Source: Pseudomonas fluorescens (GTDB lineage Bacteria; Pseudomonadota; Gammaproteobacteria; Pseudomonadales; Pseudomonadaceae). From it: a stretch of DNA of 64,000 bases. This document shows, in pieces, positions 1 through 8,534 of the stretch. The stretch spans positions 62,001 to 126,000 of the forward strand of contig NZ_JAGGOG010000019.1 in the NCBI RefSeq assembly GCF_018614655.1. The letters are read 5' to 3'. Within the stretch, counting starts at the first letter, position 1. Every line of letters begins with the position of its first letter. Made by a program: the position numbers and the translations under genes. The notes under the pieces are model-generated. The model had not been told where the DNA came from. It saw only the letters and a list, made by a program, of their open reading frames with translations, and ran no database searches.

Positions 1-1
1 G

Positions 2-733
2 ATGAGCTGGGACTTTCAAGGCAAGTTCAAGACTGTCCTGCTGCTGGGGGTGATCAACTCGGGGATTCCCGCCACCCTGTATTCGGTGGCTGCCCAAGTG
101 CTACCCGCCGGTTATTCGGCCATTTTCAATGCCACCACGCCGCTGATGGGCGTGTTGATTGGCGGCCTGTTCTTCAGCGAGCGCCTGACCCCGTCCAAGA
201 TCAGCGGCGTCTGCCTGGGGCTGTTCGGTGTCGGCATCCTGACCCGAGCCGGCCCGGTGGCGTTCGACATGGAACTGTTGATGGGCGCCCTCGCCTGCTT
301 GCTGGCAACGACGTGCTACGGTTTCGCCGGGTTCCTGGCCAGGCGTTGGCTCGATCAACAAGGTGGCCTTGATAGTCGCTTGTCAGCCCTCGGCAGCATG
401 CTCGGCGCGACGCTGTTCCTGTTGCCCTGGTTCGGCTGGAGTGCGATCAGCCATCCACCCGCCAGTTGGGGCGGTTGGCATGTATGGTTGTCATTGCTGG
501 GTTTGGGGCTGGTATGCACGGCGCTCGCCTACATTCTGTACTTCCGCTTGCTGACGTCCATTGGGCCGGTGAAATCGATGACCGTCACTTTCATGATTCC
601 GCCGTTCGGCGTGTTGTGGGGCGCACTGCTGCTGGATGAGCCGCTGTCGATGGCCCATCTGTATGGCGGGGTGTTGATTGCCGGGGCGTTATGGTTAGTG
701 CTCAGGCCGGGGAAACTGGCCAAAACCCTGTAG
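2..733 (+). CDS. EamA/DMT-family permease, 5' truncated by window edge
   Basis: Drug/metabolite-transporter superfamily inner-membrane permease; the substrate cannot be told from sequence. The visible 243 residues form about eight hydrophobic segments, with the conserved EamA-type 'YFRLLTSIGPVKSM' stretch and 'LLLDEPLS' near the C-terminus. Family members run to about 300 residues with ten helices, so about two N-terminal helices lie outside the window, and the ATG at position 2 is probably an internal methionine. A second, unrelated-sequence EamA gene lies convergently just downstream, the two being separated by a shared hairpin. Family assignment is firm, substrate unknown. Confidence 0.85.
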   Translation: MSWDFQGKFKTVLLLGVINSGIPATLYSVAAQVLPAGYSAIFNATTPLMGVLIGGLFFSERLTPSKISGVCLGLFGVGILTRAGPVAFDMELLMGALACLLATTCYGFAGFLARRWLDQQGGLDSRLSALGSMLGATLFLLPWFGWSAISHPPASWGGWHVWLSLLGLGLVCTALAYILYFRLLTSIGPVKSMTVTFMIPPFGVLWGALLLDEPLSMAHLYGGVLIAGALWLVLRPGKLAKTL

Positions 734-756
734 AAGCTTTCTCGCCTCTACAGGGT
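725..756. terminator. Hairpin terminator between convergent EamA genes
   Basis: A 10-bp perfect inverted repeat (ACCCTGTAGA ... TCTACAGGGT) overlaps the stop codon of the upstream permease gene and is followed by GTTTATT. It sits between two convergent genes and could terminate either, although the T tract is short. Confidence 0.6.
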
Positions 757-765
757 GTTTATTGA

Positions 766-1626
766 TCAGCTTTTACGGAACACAAAAGCCAATCCGATGA
801 TGATCAACCCCATTCCCACCAGGCTCAACATCGCCAGTTTGTTGCCAAAGATCAGGTAATCCATCACCGCCGTCACGGCGGGTACCAGGTAAAACAGACT
901 GGTGACATTCACCAGATTGCCCCGGGCGATCAGCCGATACAGCAGCAAGGTGGCCAGCAGCGACACCACTAACCCCATCCACAGCACAGGCAGGTAGAAG
1001 CCCGTGTTGTGCTCAAAGTGAAACGGCTGGAACGGCACGAATACCGCACACAACAACAGGCCTGCCAGGTACTGCACGGGCAGCGTGCCCAGTGGGTTAT
1101 CGGTGATGCGCTTCTGCATGATGGCGCCGAAGGTCATGCTTGCCAGGGCCAGCAAGCCGAACAGCATCCCCGCCAGGGACATCCCGGACAAGCCGATGCC
1201 CTGATAAACCACCATGATCAACCCCGCCAACCCCAACGCCAGACCGAACATCCGAAGCCAGGAGCGCTGACGCTCCATCAGCACCACAGTAAGGATCGGT
1301 TGCACGCCCATGATGGTCGCCATGACGCCCGGAGTGACTTTGAGGTCCAGGGCCAGCAGATAGAAAATCTGATAAGCCCCCAACAGCACCAGGCCGGTGG
1401 CCACTGCATACCGCATTGGTTGACCAGGGCGCGGCAACTTGAGCTTGAGGATCGGCACCAACATCACCAGGCCCACGAGGGCAATGGCAAAGCGGATCAG
1501 CAGAAAGGCAAAGGGCGAGGCATGGGCCAGACCCAATTTTGAGAAAATCGCCCCGCTGCTCCACAGCAAGACAAACAGACTCGTCGAGGCCGCCGCGGCC
1601 ACGGATTGTTTCGAAAGAACAGACAT
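766..1626 (-). CDS. EamA-family transporter
   Basis: Ten-helix inner-membrane permease of 286 residues, the usual length for the drug/metabolite transporter superfamily, with two EamA repeats (about residues 15-140 and 150-285). The second repeat shows the typical 'LLYRLIARGNLVNVTSLFY' and 'VPAVTAVMDYLIFG' segments. The start is placed at the ATG at 1626 because AGGTGG lies five bases upstream; a GTG three codons earlier (1635) is possible but overlaps that ribosome-binding site. Exporter of unknown small molecules. Gene is monocistronic, convergent with the preceding permease. Confidence 0.88.
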   Translation of the reverse strand: MSVLSKQSVAAAASTSLFVLLWSSGAIFSKLGLAHASPFAFLLIRFAIALVGLVMLVPILKLKLPRPGQPMRYAVATGLVLLGAYQIFYLLALDLKVTPGVMATIMGVQPILTVVLMERQRSWLRMFGLALGLAGLIMVVYQGIGLSGMSLAGMLFGLLALASMTFGAIMQKRITDNPLGTLPVQYLAGLLLCAVFVPFQPFHFEHNTGFYLPVLWMGLVVSLLATLLLYRLIARGNLVNVTSLFYLVPAVTAVMDYLIFGNKLAMLSLVGMGLIIIGLAFVFRKS

Positions 1627-2055
1627 GGATACCACCTGTCATCAGGCAAAAAGCCAACTCAGCAAACGCTGAAATTCAGTAGGTTTTCTTCAGGCGGGCA
1701 CGGGGCAACAGCAATCAGCTGATCAGCCCGAAATGCCAACGCCCGGCGGTGATACGACTGCGTACACCGGCGTGCTACTGACAGGTGGGGGGTAATGACT
1801 GATCTGCACAGGCTGCTGATTCCCACACGGCACGACCACAGCGCTGACCGCTGAATCGACTACCGCTATGCGCAAGGAAGCTGGCATGTGCTGATCTTTT
1901 TTGAAGGGATAAAAAGGTGCTGTGAAACACCTGGGGCTGACTATAACCAGCCGGAGACATGCTTTGCAACGACTTCGCCAAAAGGCCAGTAAGGACAGAC
2001 TGCTGTTGGATGCCTAGGCTCGGAAAAATCAGACATCCATACTTCAAGAGAAAAA
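1627..2055. other. Gene-free gap upstream of acetyltransferase-like gene
   Basis: About 430 bases between divergent genes. I see no convincing gene, tRNA or strong palindrome. The right half is distinctly more AT-rich than its surroundings, matching the gene that follows, so it probably carries the promoter of that gene and belongs to the same acquired segment. An open frame on the minus strand (1775-2161) has no family features and is treated as chance. Confidence 0.4.
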
Positions 2056-2595
2056 ATGCCGCGACCACACACCTTTCTCCGATATCAGTTGAACAGATCA
2101 AAAGCCAGGAAATTTGCCAACGCAACACTGGCCAGCTTGCCGACAGACTTGGGGCATGCAACCGACGCCAAACTCGACTTCTCGCAAGTCAGATTTGAAG
2201 CAATCGACGCAGCAGCGCTGGATGCCTATCACACATGGGAGTCACCCTGCTTTTCATGGGAAGAAGTCGTACAGTGGAAAGCGAAAGAGCTGATGTATTT
2301 CGACGTTTCAATCTGGTTGGATCGCAAACTCTACGGCCTATGTTTCGCGAACCCAAACCATAGCCGGTTGAGAATGCGGATTGTACGATTGGAGGGAAGC
2401 CCGGATAAGGACCATCCCCTGCGTGGGCACATCACTCCATTTGCCTTGATTGCCGTCAACCATTACGCAAGCATCATCGGTAGCAAAACGCTGGAAATAC
2501 AGGAGCCCGTAACGGAAGTCATCTCAACCTACCAAAAAAACGGATTCATATTCGACTCATCAGGTCGTCTTGTAATGGATGTGAAGAGCGCATAG
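2056..2595 (+). CDS. GNAT-like acetyltransferase family protein, unrecognised subfamily
   Basis: I do not recognise a named family. The 179-residue protein has the outline of a GNAT fold: a central strand pair around 'LYGLCFANPN', then 'LRMRIVRLEG', a helix ('ALIAVNHYASIIGSK') and a C-terminal 'VISTYQKNGF' helix-turn that resembles the last helix and strand of acetyltransferases. The canonical acetyl-CoA loop (R/Q-x-x-G-x-G/A) is not evident, so the fold call is tentative. Base use is AT-richer than neighbours. It is followed 43 bases later by a 50-codon gene with its own strong ribosome-binding site and then a strong terminator, so the two form a closed unit. It could modify the small peptide, or be half of a toxin-antitoxin-like pair; neither is shown. 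Confidence 0.5.
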   Translation: MPRPHTFLRYQLNRSKARKFANATLASLPTDLGHATDAKLDFSQVRFEAIDAAALDAYHTWESPCFSWEEVVQWKAKELMYFDVSIWLDRKLYGLCFANPNHSRLRMRIVRLEGSPDKDHPLRGHITPFALIAVNHYASIIGSKTLEIQEPVTEVISTYQKNGFIFDSSGRLVMDVKSA

Positions 2596-2638
2596 GCTCC
2601 CTCCCATCGCTCAAATATTGAACAATTGAGGAGACACC

Positions 2639-2791
2639 ATGAAAAGTCTCAATAAAAAGAAGCCAACCAAAGAACAAACTACCGCTCAAAAACCTTCGAG
2701 CAACGGGCCTGCAGTGATCGATCCACGTATTCTCCATGCCGCCCTTTATGGTGTCGACGAGCCCGCTGGTGCCTTGGCAGGACGCAAATAA
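2639..2791 (+). CDS. Small lysine-rich 50-residue protein
   Basis: Opens with MKSLNKKKPTKEQ and ends 'GALAGRK'. A perfect GAGGAG ribosome-binding site lies eight bases before the ATG, and the stop codon is followed three bases later by a strong hairpin terminator. The first third is basic (KKKPTK), the middle is Ser/Gln/Pro-rich and probably disordered, and 'VIDPRILHAALYGVDEPAG' could form a short helix. No signal peptide, no cysteines, no membrane segment. Too small for most gene finders. The placement after an acetyltransferase-like gene makes it a candidate substrate, partner or antitoxin; its function is unknown. Confidence 0.55.
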   Translation: MKSLNKKKPTKEQTTAQKPSSNGPAVIDPRILHAALYGVDEPAGALAGRK

Positions 2792-2793
2792 TT

Positions 2794-2838
2794 GCAGGTA
2801 TAAAAAAACCGCTCATCGAGCGGTTTTTTTATACCTGC
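2794..2838. terminator. Perfect 21-bp inverted-repeat terminator
   Basis: Two 21-base arms (2794-2814 and 2818-2838) are perfectly complementary around the 3-base loop ATC. The GC core (CCGCTC/GAGCGG) is flanked by seven A and seven T, so it works as an intrinsic terminator in both directions, for the small gene on the plus strand and for lpxO on the minus strand. Confidence 0.92.
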
Positions 2839-2845
2839 AAAGGCC

Positions 2846-3784
2846 TCAACCAAACAACCAATACCCCAACGCCACCAACACCACCACCGCCAATACTGGC
2901 CGCAGGATGCGGTATGCCTTCGGATACTTGCGCTTCCACTGCTTGACCCCGCCGCTGAAGCTGTCGCTGAACCGCTTGCTCCAGGCGTAGGCCTGATTGA
3001 TCCCGCCGACGCGCTCGTCATCCAGGTTCTGCGGCGCAGTAGCGCGACCCAATTGAGCGCTGACCCAACGATTGATACGGCTCATCAACCGGTTGCTCAA
3101 TGGGCGCTCAATGTCACAGAACAGAATCACCCGGGTTTTATCGGTTTCGTTCTTCACCCAGTGCACATAAGTCTCGTCGAACATCACGTCGTCACCGTCG
3201 CGCCAGGCGTAGACCTGGCCATCGACAAAGATGCGGCAGTCGTCGGAATTGGGTGTCGACAACCCCAGGTGATAACGCAGCGACCCGGCAAACGGGTCGC
3301 GGTGCGGGTTGAGGTGGCTGCCGCCTGGCAACAGAGCGAACATCGCGCCCTTGACGTTAGGAATGCTGCTGACCAGGGCCACGGTTTTCGGGCACAGCAG
3401 TTCAGCCGACGGCAGCGGTTTGTCATACCACTTGAGGTAGAAACGCTTCCAGCCCTTCTTGAAGAACGAACCGAAGCCGGCGTCGTTGTTCTTCTCAGCG
3501 GCGCGGATATAGCCCTCGTCAAACAGGTGCATGGCCTCTTCGCGGATCACTTCCCAGTTGTTCTTGAGCACATCCAGCTCCGGGAACTTGCTGCGGTCCA
3601 GGTAGGGTTTGGACGGCACCGCAGAGAAGATGTACATCAAGGCGTTGTAGGGGGCGAACAGCGCCGAGTGGTTGACGAACTGACGCAACATCGGAAGACG
3701 CGCCTTGCCACGCAAATGCACATAAAGCGTACTGCCGATAAACAGCAGCAACACCGACAGTTTGGCGGCCAAAGAAAAGGTCAT
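2846..3784 (-). CDS. lpxO: Lipid A 2-hydroxylase (LpxO-type dioxygenase)
   Basis: Fe(II)/2-oxoglutarate-dependent oxygenase of the aspartyl/asparaginyl beta-hydroxylase fold, which adds a 2-hydroxyl to a secondary acyl chain of lipid A at the inner membrane. The 312-residue protein has an N-terminal membrane anchor (residues 5-22), a second hydrophobic segment at the C-terminus ('VLAVVVLVALGYWLF'), and the iron ligands HRD at 161-163 and a distal His at about 208 (YVHW), followed by 'KTRVILFCDIERP', which carries the 2-oxoglutarate-binding Arg. The start at 3784 has AGGAG upstream; the open frame continues 50 codons further without features. Lipid A hydroxylation may combine with the EptA encoded at 33-34.7 kb. 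Confidence 0.9.
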   Translation of the reverse strand: MTFSLAAKLSVLLLFIGSTLYVHLRGKARLPMLRQFVNHSALFAPYNALMYIFSAVPSKPYLDRSKFPELDVLKNNWEVIREEAMHLFDEGYIRAAEKNNDAGFGSFFKKGWKRFYLKWYDKPLPSAELLCPKTVALVSSIPNVKGAMFALLPGGSHLNPHRDPFAGSLRYHLGLSTPNSDDCRIFVDGQVYAWRDGDDVMFDETYVHWVKNETDKTRVILFCDIERPLSNRLMSRINRWVSAQLGRATAPQNLDDERVGGINQAYAWSKRFSDSFSGGVKQWKRKYPKAYRILRPVLAVVVLVALGYWLFG

Positions 3785-3970
3785 GCAGCAACTCCTGGAA
3801 ATAAGCGCCTGGACAACAACCTCCCGCTGAAGGGAAACCAGACATAGCAGCTGGCCATGATAAACACTCCAGGCCTCGGGAAAAACCCGCGCAATCCAAC
3901 AATCGGTATTAATCAATGCGCGTTGATGGGCCAATTATGCATAAGGCCCATGCAATCGCGCTGATATGGA

Positions 3971-4945
3971 TCAAGCCTGGTTTTCCTGATCGGTAAACAA
4001 ATCGCTGAACAACATACTCGACAGGTACCGCTCCCCGGAGTCCGGCAGCACGACGACGATGGTCTTGCCCTGCATCTCCGGCTTCTGGGCCAGGCGCACA
4101 GCCACAGCCATCGCGGCGCCACCGGAAATACCGCAGAGAATCCCTTCCTCCTGCATCAACCGCAGGGCCATGGCCTTGGATTCGTCATCGCTGACCAGCT
4201 CAACCCGGTCGACCATCGACAGGTCGAGGTTTTTCGGCATAAAGCCTGCACCAATACCCTGAATCTTGTGGGGGCTGGGCTTGATCTCTTCGCCGGCCAA
4301 CGTCTGGGTAATCACCGGGGAAGTGATGGGTTCCACCGCCACCGAGAGGATCGGCTTGCCCTGAGTATTCTTGATATAGCGGGATATGCCGGTGATGGTG
4401 CCGCCCGTACCCACGCCCGCTACCAACACGTCCACCGCGCCATCGGTATCGTTCCAGATTTCCGGGCCGGTGGTTTTCTCGTGGATCGCCGGGTTGGCCG
4501 GGTTATCGAACTGGGCCGGCATAAAGTATTTGGCCGGATCACTGGCGAGGATTTCCCCGGCCTTTTCAATTGCGCCCTTCATGCCCTTGGCCGGCTCGGT
4601 CAACACCAACTCGGCCCCCAGGGCCTTGAGCACCTTGCGTCGCTCAATGCTCATGGATGACGGCATGGTCAACAGCAACTTGTAGCCCCGGGCAGCGGCG
4701 ACAAACGCCAGGCCGATCCCGGTATTGCCCGACGTGGGCTCGACAATGGTCATCCCCGACTTGAGTTTGCCGCTGCTTTCAGCGTCCCAGATCATGTTGG
4801 CGCCAATCCGGCACTTCACCGAATACCCCGGGTTACGTCCTTCGGTCTTGGCCAGGATCGTCACACCACGGGGCGCGATACGGTTGATCTGAACCAGAGG
4901 CGTGTTGCCGATGGAGTGCGCGTTGTCTGCAAAAATGCGGCTCAT
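3971..4945 (-). CDS. cysK: Cysteine synthase A (O-acetylserine sulfhydrylase)
   Basis: PLP enzyme that makes L-cysteine from O-acetylserine and sulfide in the cytosol. All family marks are present in 324 residues: the PLP lysine in 'YSVKCRIGANM' (Lys44), the substrate-binding loop 'PTSGNTG' (about 69-75), the glycine-rich phosphate loop 'GVGTGGTI' near 176, and the C-terminal 'PDSGERYLS'. Length and 'SVKCRIG' context favour CysK over CysM. Single gene, divergent from the DUF748 gene. Confidence 0.93.
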   Translation of the reverse strand: MSRIFADNAHSIGNTPLVQINRIAPRGVTILAKTEGRNPGYSVKCRIGANMIWDAESSGKLKSGMTIVEPTSGNTGIGLAFVAAARGYKLLLTMPSSMSIERRKVLKALGAELVLTEPAKGMKGAIEKAGEILASDPAKYFMPAQFDNPANPAIHEKTTGPEIWNDTDGAVDVLVAGVGTGGTITGISRYIKNTQGKPILSVAVEPITSPVITQTLAGEEIKPSPHKIQGIGAGFMPKNLDLSMVDRVELVSDDESKAMALRLMQEEGILCGISGGAAMAVAVRLAQKPEMQGKTIVVVLPDSGERYLSSMLFSDLFTDQENQA

Positions 4946-5070
4946 GACGGGTCCTTATTGCACCATTTGGAGAGGCCCCAAGCGTATGCCTCGTGTCTTG
5001 AGGCGTCCAGTCAAGGCGAACGTCCAGCGGTCGCCGTAGTCAATCGCCTATATGGATGGAGAAACGCCCT

Positions 5071-6147
5071 ATGAAACGTCGCTACCGTTGGCCGCTCTGG
5101 ACCGTCGCTGTGATTGTGCTGGTGTTGGTTGCCCTGGATCTCGCCCTGCCCTATCTGGTGCGCGACTACCTGAATGACAAACTCGCCGACATGGGGGATT
5201 ACCGTGGCCAGGTAACCGATGTGGACCTTGCCCTATGGCGTGGCGCCTATCGGATCAACGGCCTGCAGATCGTCAAGGTCGACGGCAAGGTCCCGGTACC
5301 GTTCCTCAAGGCCCCAGGGATCGACCTGTCGGTGAGCTGGCATTCACTCTGGCACGACCATGCGGTGGTCGCCGAGGTGCAGTTCATCAGGCCGGAACTG
5401 AACTTCGTCGACGGTGGCACCAATAAACAAGCGTCCCAGACCGGTCAAGGTACCGACTGGCGCGCCCAATTGGGCAAACTGCTACCGATCACTCTCAACG
5501 AAGTTCGCATCGAAGATGGCCGGATTGCCTTCCATAACTTCAGCTCCAAACCCCCGGTCAACATGGGCGCCACCGAGGTCAATGCCACGCTCTACAACCT
5601 GACCAACGTGGTGGACGTCCAAGGCAAGCGCGACGCCCGCTTCGACGGCAAAGCCCTGCTGCTGGGCCATGCCCCACTGGAAGCCACGGCTACCTTTGAT
5701 CCACTGAGTAATTTCGAGGACTTCGAATTCCGCTTTCGTGCCCGCGACATCCAACTCAAGCGTTTGAACGACTTTGCCTCGGCCTACGGCAAGTTCGACT
5801 TCAACGCGGGTACCGGTGATGTGGTGATCGAAGCCCAGGCTGAAAAAGGCCAATTGAGTGGCTATATCAAGCCGTTGCTACGGGATGTCGAGGTGTTCAA
5901 CTGGCAGCAGGACGTGGAAAACAAAGACAAGGGGATTTTCCGGTCAATCTGGGAGGCCGTGGTCGGCGCCAGCGAGACGGTGCTGAAAAACCAGCGCAAG
6001 AACCAGTTCGCTACCCGTGTGGAACTCAGCGGCAGCGTGCATCAGCGAGATATCAGCGCGTTCCAGGCGTTTTTGCAGATTTTACGCAACGGTTTCATCC
6101 AGGCCTTCAACGCCCGCTACGAACAACCCAAGCCCAGTGCGGATTGA
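5071..6147 (+). CDS. DUF748-domain, AsmA-like envelope protein
   Basis: A protein of 358 residues with one N-terminal transmembrane helix (about 6-25, 'WTVAVIVLVLVALDLALPYL') and a long periplasmic beta-rich region typical of DUF748/AsmA-like proteins, which are thought to act in envelope lipid transport or outer-membrane homeostasis. Phrases such as 'RIEDGRIAFHNFSSKPPVN' are characteristic of the domain. The ATG at 5071 has GGAG eight bases upstream; an ATG at 5056 overlaps this site and is less likely. Molecular function not established. Confidence 0.8.
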   Translation: MKRRYRWPLWTVAVIVLVLVALDLALPYLVRDYLNDKLADMGDYRGQVTDVDLALWRGAYRINGLQIVKVDGKVPVPFLKAPGIDLSVSWHSLWHDHAVVAEVQFIRPELNFVDGGTNKQASQTGQGTDWRAQLGKLLPITLNEVRIEDGRIAFHNFSSKPPVNMGATEVNATLYNLTNVVDVQGKRDARFDGKALLLGHAPLEATATFDPLSNFEDFEFRFRARDIQLKRLNDFASAYGKFDFNAGTGDVVIEAQAEKGQLSGYIKPLLRDVEVFNWQQDVENKDKGIFRSIWEAVVGASETVLKNQRKNQFATRVELSGSVHQRDISAFQAFLQILRNGFIQAFNARYEQPKPSAD

Positions 6148-6307
6148 AACGTTCCTCCCTCGCGCCTACAGGATGTGACTGCCCATTCAGAGACTGAATA
6201 GCCCGTCTGCGTTCACAGTCGCCGGGGCTGCGCGGTATAGTCGGCCCATTACTGATGATTCGCCCCAAGGCCCGCCGCCTGTGGGCGTCACGTTCGAGGA
6301 ATGACCG

Positions 6308-7153
6308 ATGAAGTTCGAAGGCACCCAGGCCTATGTTGCCACCGATGACCTGAAACTGGCCGTCAACGCCGCCATCACCCTGGAGCGACCATTGCTGGTC
6401 AAGGGCGAACCCGGCACCGGCAAGACCATGCTCGCCGAGCAACTGGCCGAATCCTTTGGCGCCCGCTTGATCACCTGGCACATCAAGTCCACCACCAAGG
6501 CCCATCAAGGCCTGTACGAGTACGACGCGGTCAGCCGCCTGCGGGACTCGCAGCTGGGTGTGGACAAGGTCCACGACGTGCGTAACTACCTGAAGAAGGG
6601 CAAGCTCTGGGAAGCCTTCGAGTCCGAGGAGCGGGTGATCCTGCTGATCGATGAAATCGACAAGGCCGACATCGAGTTCCCCAACGACCTGCTGCAAGAA
6701 CTCGACAAGATGGAGTTCTACGTCTACGAAATCGACGAGACCATCAAGGCCAAGAAACGTCCGATCATCATCATTACTTCCAACAACGAAAAAGAGCTGC
6801 CGGACGCATTCCTGCGCCGCTGCTTCTTCCACTACATCGCCTTCCCCGACCGCACCACGTTGCAGAAAATCGTCGACGTGCATTACCCGGACATCAAGAA
6901 GGACCTGGTCAGCGAAGCCCTCGACGTGTTCTTCGACGTACGCAAGGTGCCCGGCCTGAAGAAAAAACCATCGACTTCCGAACTGGTGGACTGGCTGAAA
7001 CTGCTGATGGCCGACAACATCGGCGAAGCGGTGCTGCGCGAGCGTGATCCGACCAAGGCCATCCCGCCCCTGGCCGGTGCCCTGGTGAAGAACGAGCAGG
7101 ACGTGCAACTGCTCGAGCGCCTGGCGTTCATGAGCCGTCGCGGCACTCGATAA
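6308..7153 (+). CDS. MoxR-family AAA+ ATPase
   Basis: Cytosolic AAA+ ATPase of 281 residues. Walker A is 'GEPGTGKT' (about 33-40), Walker B 'VILLIDEIDKAD' (about 113-124), sensor 1 'IIITSNNEKELPDAFLRR', and the arginine finger lies within the last motif. MoxR ATPases act with von Willebrand A-domain proteins as chaperones that mature or remodel other complexes. Such a partner gene follows after 11 bases, so the two form an operon. The client complex is not encoded nearby. Confidence 0.9.
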   Translation: MKFEGTQAYVATDDLKLAVNAAITLERPLLVKGEPGTGKTMLAEQLAESFGARLITWHIKSTTKAHQGLYEYDAVSRLRDSQLGVDKVHDVRNYLKKGKLWEAFESEERVILLIDEIDKADIEFPNDLLQELDKMEFYVYEIDETIKAKKRPIIIITSNNEKELPDAFLRRCFFHYIAFPDRTTLQKIVDVHYPDIKKDLVSEALDVFFDVRKVPGLKKKPSTSELVDWLKLLMADNIGEAVLRERDPTKAIPPLAGALVKNEQDVQLLERLAFMSRRGTR

Positions 7154-7164
7154 GGGCAATTGTC

Positions 7165-8343
7165 ATGCTGCTCAACCTGTTCAATGAAATGCGTGCAGCC
7201 AAGGTGCCGGTGTCGGTGCGTGAACTGCTGGACCTGATCAACGCGCTGAAACAGCGCGTGACCTTCGCCGACATGGACGAGTTTTATTACTTGGCCCGCG
7301 CGATTCTGGTGAAAGACGAACGGCATTTCGACAAGTTCGACCGGGCCTTCAGCGCCTATTTCAACGGCCTGGAAAAACTCGACGACCATCTGCAAGCGCT
7401 GATTCCCGAAGACTGGTTGCGCAAGGAGTTCGAGCGCTCGCTGAGTGACGAAGAACGGGCGCAGATCCAGTCTCTGGGCGGCCTCGACAAGCTGATCGAA
7501 GAATTCAAGAAACGCCTGGAGGAACAGAAAGAGCGCCATGCCGGCGGCAACAAGTGGATCGGTACCGGCGGCACCAGTCCCTTCGGCTCCGGTGGTTTCA
7601 ACCCGGAAGGCATTCGCGTCGGCGACGCCGGCAAGCGCCAGGGCAAAGCGGTCAAGGTGTGGGATCAGCGCGAGTACAAGAACCTCGATGATTCGGTGGA
7701 GCTGGGCACCCGCAACATCAAGATCGCCCTGCGCCGCCTGCGTAAATTCGCCCGTCAGGGCGCGGCCGAAGAACTGGACATCGACGGCACCATCGACCAC
7801 ACCGCCCGCGATGCCGGGCTGCTGAATATCCAGATGCGCCCGGAACGGCGCAACACCATCAAGCTGCTGTTGCTGTTCGATATCGGCGGCTCGATGGACG
7901 CCCACGTAAAAACCTGCGAAGAACTGTTCTCGGCCTGCAAGACCGAGTTCAAGCACCTGGAATACTTTTACTTCCACAACTTCGTTTATGAATCGGTGTG
8001 GAAGAACAACATGCGCCGGGGTTCGGAACGTACCTCGACCCAGGACTTGCTGCACAAGTACGGCGCCGACTACAAAGTGATCTTTATCGGCGATGCGGCC
8101 ATGGCGCCTTATGAAATCACCCAGGCGGGCGGCAGCGTCGAGCACTGGAACGAAGAGCCGGGCTATGTGTGGATGCAGCGTTTCATGGAGAAGTACAAGA
8201 AACTGATCTGGATTAACCCGTATCCGAAAGACACCTGGGGTTATACGGCGTCAACCGGCATCGTGCGGGATTTGATCGAGGACCAGATGTACCCGCTGAC
8301 GTTGCGCGGACTTGAGGAAGGGATGCGCTTCTTGTCCAAATAA
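7165..8343 (+). CDS. VWA-domain CoxE-like protein, partner of MoxR ATPase
   Basis: 392 residues with a conserved helical N-terminal half ('MRAAKVPVSVRELLDLINAL') and a C-terminal von Willebrand A domain whose metal-binding MIDAS motif is 'DIGGSMD' starting at about residue 239. The central 'GTGGTSPFGSGGFNPEGIRVG' region is a low-complexity linker. The MoxR-VWA pair is a widespread two-gene operon; the VWA protein probably presents the client to the ATPase. Spacing of 11 bases supports co-translation. Confidence 0.9.
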   Translation: MLLNLFNEMRAAKVPVSVRELLDLINALKQRVTFADMDEFYYLARAILVKDERHFDKFDRAFSAYFNGLEKLDDHLQALIPEDWLRKEFERSLSDEERAQIQSLGGLDKLIEEFKKRLEEQKERHAGGNKWIGTGGTSPFGSGGFNPEGIRVGDAGKRQGKAVKVWDQREYKNLDDSVELGTRNIKIALRRLRKFARQGAAEELDIDGTIDHTARDAGLLNIQMRPERRNTIKLLLLFDIGGSMDAHVKTCEELFSACKTEFKHLEYFYFHNFVYESVWKNNMRRGSERTSTQDLLHKYGADYKVIFIGDAAMAPYEITQAGGSVEHWNEEPGYVWMQRFMEKYKKLIWINPYPKDTWGYTASTGIVRDLIEDQMYPLTLRGLEEGMRFLSK

Positions 8344-8409
8344 CTTCCTGTAGATACCGTCTTGCGCGTCACCAGACAAAAGCCCTGCCAGGTCATACAT
8401 TTGGCCCGT

Positions 8410-8519
8410 TGTAGCCGCTGCCGAGGCACGAGGCTGCGATAAGGGCCGAAGGACCTTCAGCGGTTTCAAGATCCTAACGACTGCTACGCAGCCGATCGCA
8501 GGCTGCGCCAGCGGCTACA
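8410..8519. repeat. Solo copy of 110-bp palindromic intergenic repeat
   Basis: Begins TGTAGCCGCTGCCGAG and ends CGCCAGCGGCTACA: 11-bp terminal inverted repeats (TGTAGCCGCTG/CAGCGGCTACA) round a 110-bp unit, the same element that occurs six times at 12048-12795. No reading frame. It resembles the MITE-like or REP-like repeats dispersed in P. fluorescens genomes, probably mobilised in trans by a transposase not present here. Confidence 0.85.
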
Positions 8520-8534
8520 GGTGATCGGCAGCGG

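Noticed and set aside
1775..2161. A 128-codon minus-strand frame in the gap before the acetyltransferase-like gene
   Set aside because: Overlaps the start of a better gene, has no ribosome-binding site and no recognisable fold.
2056..2595. HlyC-type toxin-activating acyltransferase
   Set aside because: Size is similar, but the HlyC core motifs and a neighbouring RTX toxin are missing; the end of the protein resembles GNAT folds instead.
6883..8145. A 420-codon minus-strand frame across the MoxR/VWA genes
   Set aside because: Shadow frame rich in Gln, His and Val, typical of the antisense of GC-rich genes; the plus-strand genes have all expected motifs.
8410..8519. A small RNA gene
   Set aside because: The hairpin-rich unit repeats elsewhere with the same ends, so it is an intergenic repeat; no promoter or terminator of its own is visible.
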